From JBGTKH01 sp041744735 (GTDB lineage Bacteria; Planctomycetota; Planctomycetia; Pirellulales; Pirellulaceae), in assembly GCA_041744735.1 (NCBI GenBank), contig JBGTKH010000470.1, positions 1 through 7,218 on the forward strand: a stretch of DNA of 7,218 bases, written 5' to 3'. Shown here one piece after another: positions 5,732 through 7,218 of this stretch (position 1 is the first letter of the stretch; every line of letters begins with the position of its first letter). A program made the position numbers and the translations under genes. The notes beneath the pieces were generated by a model that searched no databases, had not been told where the DNA came from, and was given only the letters and a program-made list of their open reading frames with translations.

Positions 5732-6355
5732 CTAATACTTGCCTTGTGGCGGCGGTTCGAAGCTGGCTTTGGACAGGGCGGTTAGGTAATCTTGCGGATG
5801 GTTCAAGTTGGCCAATGTTTGCAGCTCTGGATCGACGTCTCGTAGGTCTTCGACTGGGACGCGGCGGGTGTTGGTTTCGTTGAATAGGAATACCGGCCGT
5901 AGTCGGTTGGCAGTGAGGAGCTTTTCGATGTGGGGGACAACGCGGGTGCGGTAGACGGCGGCTAGAGGGTGATGGAAGTTGTCTTCGATGGGAACGGCGA
6001 TGTCGTGGTCGCCGAGTAATTGGATCATGCGGCGGACGAAGTTAGGGACCAGCAGCGGCACGTCGCAGCTTGTGGCATAGGCGGCGTCAACGTGTCCTGG
6101 TAGTGCGGAGAGGCCGGCGTGGAGACCTTCGAGCGGCCCGCGGCCTTCACGCTCGTCGCGCGCGATCAGTACATCGCTGGGCAGCGGCGGCAAGTCTTGC
6201 TGCGGCGCGGCGACGACGATGATTGGGTGCACGACTTCACTCAACAGCCGCACAACCCGCTGTAGCATCAGCTCAGGGCCGAATGGCAGCGACAGTTTGG
6301 GCGCACCCATGCGGCTGCTCTTGCCGCCACACAGTACAATTCCGCCGTATTTCAT
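5732..6355 (-). CDS. mobA: Molybdenum cofactor guanylyltransferase
   Basis: MobA transfers GMP from GTP to molybdenum (or tungsten) pterin cofactor, giving the guanine dinucleotide form used by the DMSO-reductase/formate-dehydrogenase superfamily. It is cytoplasmic. The 207-residue sequence starts with the nucleotide-binding loop LCGGKSSRMG (8-17), with Lys20 after it. GRGPLEGL (71-78) follows, then the metal-site motif TSCDVP with Asp98, HHPLAAVYR (128-136) and the family-typical end LANLNHPQDY (181-190). This length is normal for MobA. The frame stays open upstream to an ATG at 6568, but that would add 71 residues reading through repeat copy D and placing the P-loop far from the N-terminus, so the start at 6355 is preferred. 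No strong Shine-Dalgarno precedes it. The divergent neighbour is a formylmethanofuran dehydrogenase subunit gene, a possible consumer of the cofactor. Confidence 0.9.
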   Translation of the reverse strand: MKYGGIVLCGGKSSRMGAPKLSLPFGPELMLQRVVRLLSEVVHPIIVVAAPQQDLPPLPSDVLIARDEREGRGPLEGLHAGLSALPGHVDAAYATSCDVPLLVPNFVRRMIQLLGDHDIAVPIEDNFHHPLAAVYRTRVVPHIEKLLTANRLRPVFLFNETNTRRVPVEDLRDVDPELQTLANLNHPQDYLTALSKASFEPPPQGKY

Positions 6356-6489
6356 GACTGCGACTGCGATACTTCGCGGCTCGAAGAGATGTTCTGTTGA
6401 AAGACCGATGCTTTGGTTATACTCGTACGTTTCTGTTAGTCCCAGATGACGGCCGCCAGTTTTGACGGCGCCGCGGCCTCGCCTGTGGC

Positions 6490-6614
6490 TTTTGAAGTTG
6501 CGCGTTTCAATTGATGGTAGCCGAATTCGCCAGAATTTGGACGGTCTTGTGTTGAACTCGAAAACCAAATTCTGGCGAATTCGGCTACAAATTGATGCTA
6601 GCGCAACTTCAAAA
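6490..6614. mobile_element. Possible miniature inverted-repeat element interrupted by hairpin copy D
   Basis: TTTTGAAGTTGCGC at 6490-6503 and its exact reverse complement at 6601-6614 are 14-base inverted repeats. CCTGTGGCT, 9 bases, sits against both outside borders (6482-6490 and 6615-6623), as a target-site duplication would. Without copy D and one AATTGATG, the interior would be only a 16-base loop. The structure is too short to encode a protein and would depend on a transposase elsewhere. It could instead be a plain hairpin with fortuitous flanking matches. Confidence 0.45.
6517..6588. repeat. REPIN-like paired hairpin, copy D (perfect arms)
   Basis: The units 6517-6540 and 6565-6588 are exact inverted copies: GTAG, then CCGAATTC / GAATTTGG around loop GCCA, with eight pairs including one G-T wobble. 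The spacer is 24 bases. Perfect identity of the arms suggests the youngest of the copies. AATTGATG lies directly before it (6509-6516) and again one base after it (6590-6597). It lies 66 bases upstream of fhcC. Confidence 0.87.
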
Positions 6615-6654
6615 CCTGTGGCTACGGGTTAAACGATTTTGACGGACAGCAATC

Positions 6655-7218
6655 ATGACGCTCGTTTTGCAATACAAAGTGCAATCCACCGTGCCCGTTG
6701 AGGTCGAGGGGATCGTGCCCGACGTCGTGCGGGAAAAATCGCTCGCGGAGATCGAGCGGCTGGAGGTTTTTCAGGGGAACTACAAAACGGCGCTGGCCGA
6801 GTTCTTCGACGTGTCGGGCGATCCGGCGGACGGCCGCATCGAGTGGCAAGGGGACCTGTCGGGCGTGCATTGGATCGGGGCCAAGATGACCGGCGGGCAC
6901 ATTCACGTGGCTGGCAATGCGGGACGACACGTGGGCAGCGAGATGCGCGGGGGCGAGATTCATATTGGCGGCGATGCGGGCGATTGGGTCGGCGGCGAGA
7001 TGCACGGCGGTTTGATTCACGTACGCGGCCGAGCGGGGCATTTGGTCGGCGCGGCGTATCGCGGCAGTGCTCGCGGCATGACCGGCGGTACGATTCTGAT
7101 TGGCGGCGACGCGGGCAACGAGCTTGGTCACACGATGCGCCGCGGCCTGTTGGCGGTGGGCGGCAACGCGGGCGATCTGGCCGGCTTCAACATGTTGGCC
7201 GGCAATATTTTCATTTTC
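6655..7218 (+). CDS. fhcC: Formylmethanofuran dehydrogenase subunit C (partial, cut at window end)
   Basis: This subunit belongs to the formylmethanofuran dehydrogenase / formyltransferase-hydrolase complex, which interconverts formyl-methanofuran and formate or CO2 in tetrahydromethanopterin-linked C1 metabolism. In the cytoplasmic complex, subunit C is a structural beta-helix related to the C-terminal domain of glutamate synthase. The visible 188 codons are open with no stop. After an N-terminal region (1-75), a 19-residue Gly-rich repeat begins: GGHIHVAGNAGRHVGSEM at 80, then copies at 99, 118, 144, 163 and 182, with a 7-residue insertion between the third and fourth. Gly-x-Ala-Gly and the M-x-x-Gly turn recur in most copies. 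MRRG at 161-164 is typical of the family. The ATG at 6655 is chosen because homologous N-terminal sequence begins there; the Shine-Dalgarno is weak. Other fhc genes are expected to the right. The C-terminal third is probably missing. Confidence 0.93.
   Translation, partial: MTLVLQYKVQSTVPVEVEGIVPDVVREKSLAEIERLEVFQGNYKTALAEFFDVSGDPADGRIEWQGDLSGVHWIGAKMTGGHIHVAGNAGRHVGSEMRGGEIHIGGDAGDWVGGEMHGGLIHVRGRAGHLVGAAYRGSARGMTGGTILIGGDAGNELGHTMRRGLLAVGGNAGDLAGFNMLAGNIFIF

Larger units (their letters stand above)
6356..6654. other. Divergent mobA-fhcC intergenic region with nested repeats
   Basis: These 299 bases should contain promoters for both mobA and fhcC. Most of the right half is taken up by nested repeats: direct repeats TTTTGACGG (6460-6468 and 6637-6645), direct repeats CCTGTGGCT (6482-6490 and 6615-6623), an inverted repeat (6490-6503 and 6601-6614), direct repeats AATTGATG (6509-6516 and 6590-6597), and hairpin copy D in the centre. 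The last 40 bases before fhcC hold no clear Shine-Dalgarno sequence. Confidence 0.6.

Noticed and set aside
5732..6568. Longer mobA frame starting at 6568 (278 residues)
   Set aside because: The extra 71 residues read through the inverted repeats of copy D and push the nucleotide-binding loop away from the N-terminus, where MobA proteins have it.
3550..6588. CRISPR-like array
   Set aside because: The repeats are kilobases apart in separate gaps and occur as inverted pairs, not as regularly spaced direct repeats.
6709..6889. Alternative frames within the Gly-rich repeats of fhcC
   Set aside because: The periodic 19-residue beta-helix repeat and the family motifs are only in the frame starting at 6655.

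Overview
The window looks like a piece of a planctomycete chromosome, probably Pirellulales-like. This is inferred from gene content: a secreted sulfatase, plus the start of a formylmethanofuran dehydrogenase subunit C gene of the archaeal-type, tetrahydromethanopterin-linked C1 pathway, which bacteria outside planctomycetes and methylotrophs rarely carry. Base use (moderately GC-rich, G/C-ending codons) fits, but no taxonomic marker gene is present.

Layout from left to right. Positions 1-342 hold an undecided gene tail and a paired-hairpin repeat (copy A). Positions 343-3525 hold two plus-strand genes 57 bases apart, probably one operon: an S1-type sulfatase with a lipobox, then an exported protein of about 560 residues that I do not recognise and that may be a TIM-barrel glycoside hydrolase. 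Repeat copy B lies between that operon and a convergent minus-strand gene for a small retropepsin-like aspartic protease (3614-3991). A 252-base divergent gap contains a related repeat of a second sequence type. An MscS-type mechanosensitive channel gene follows (4244-5530), with a terminator-like hairpin and repeat copy C behind it. Then comes a minus-strand mobA (5732-6355). A 299-base divergent gap holds repeat copy D inside a further inverted repeat. Last is fhcC/fwdC on the plus strand (6655 onward), cut by the window edge.

The sulfatase and its neighbour probably act together outside the cytoplasm on a sulfated glycan. MobA makes the guanylated molybdenum cofactor used by canonical formylmethanofuran dehydrogenases, so its position beside fhcC may be functional. 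The protease and channel have no clear link to either group.

The most interesting material is between the genes. All five intergenic gaps longer than 80 bases carry one head-to-head pair of small hairpins. Every unit is 24 bases with the same geometry: a 4-base foot (GTAG, once GCAG), an 8-bp stem, a 4-base loop and the returning 8-base strand. Stem sequences differ with compensating changes while foot and loop stay nearly fixed. This is the architecture of REP/REPIN elements mobilised in trans by RAYT (TnpA-REP) Y1 transposases. Copy D also looks like a nested insertion, with two separate pairs of direct repeats at the element borders.
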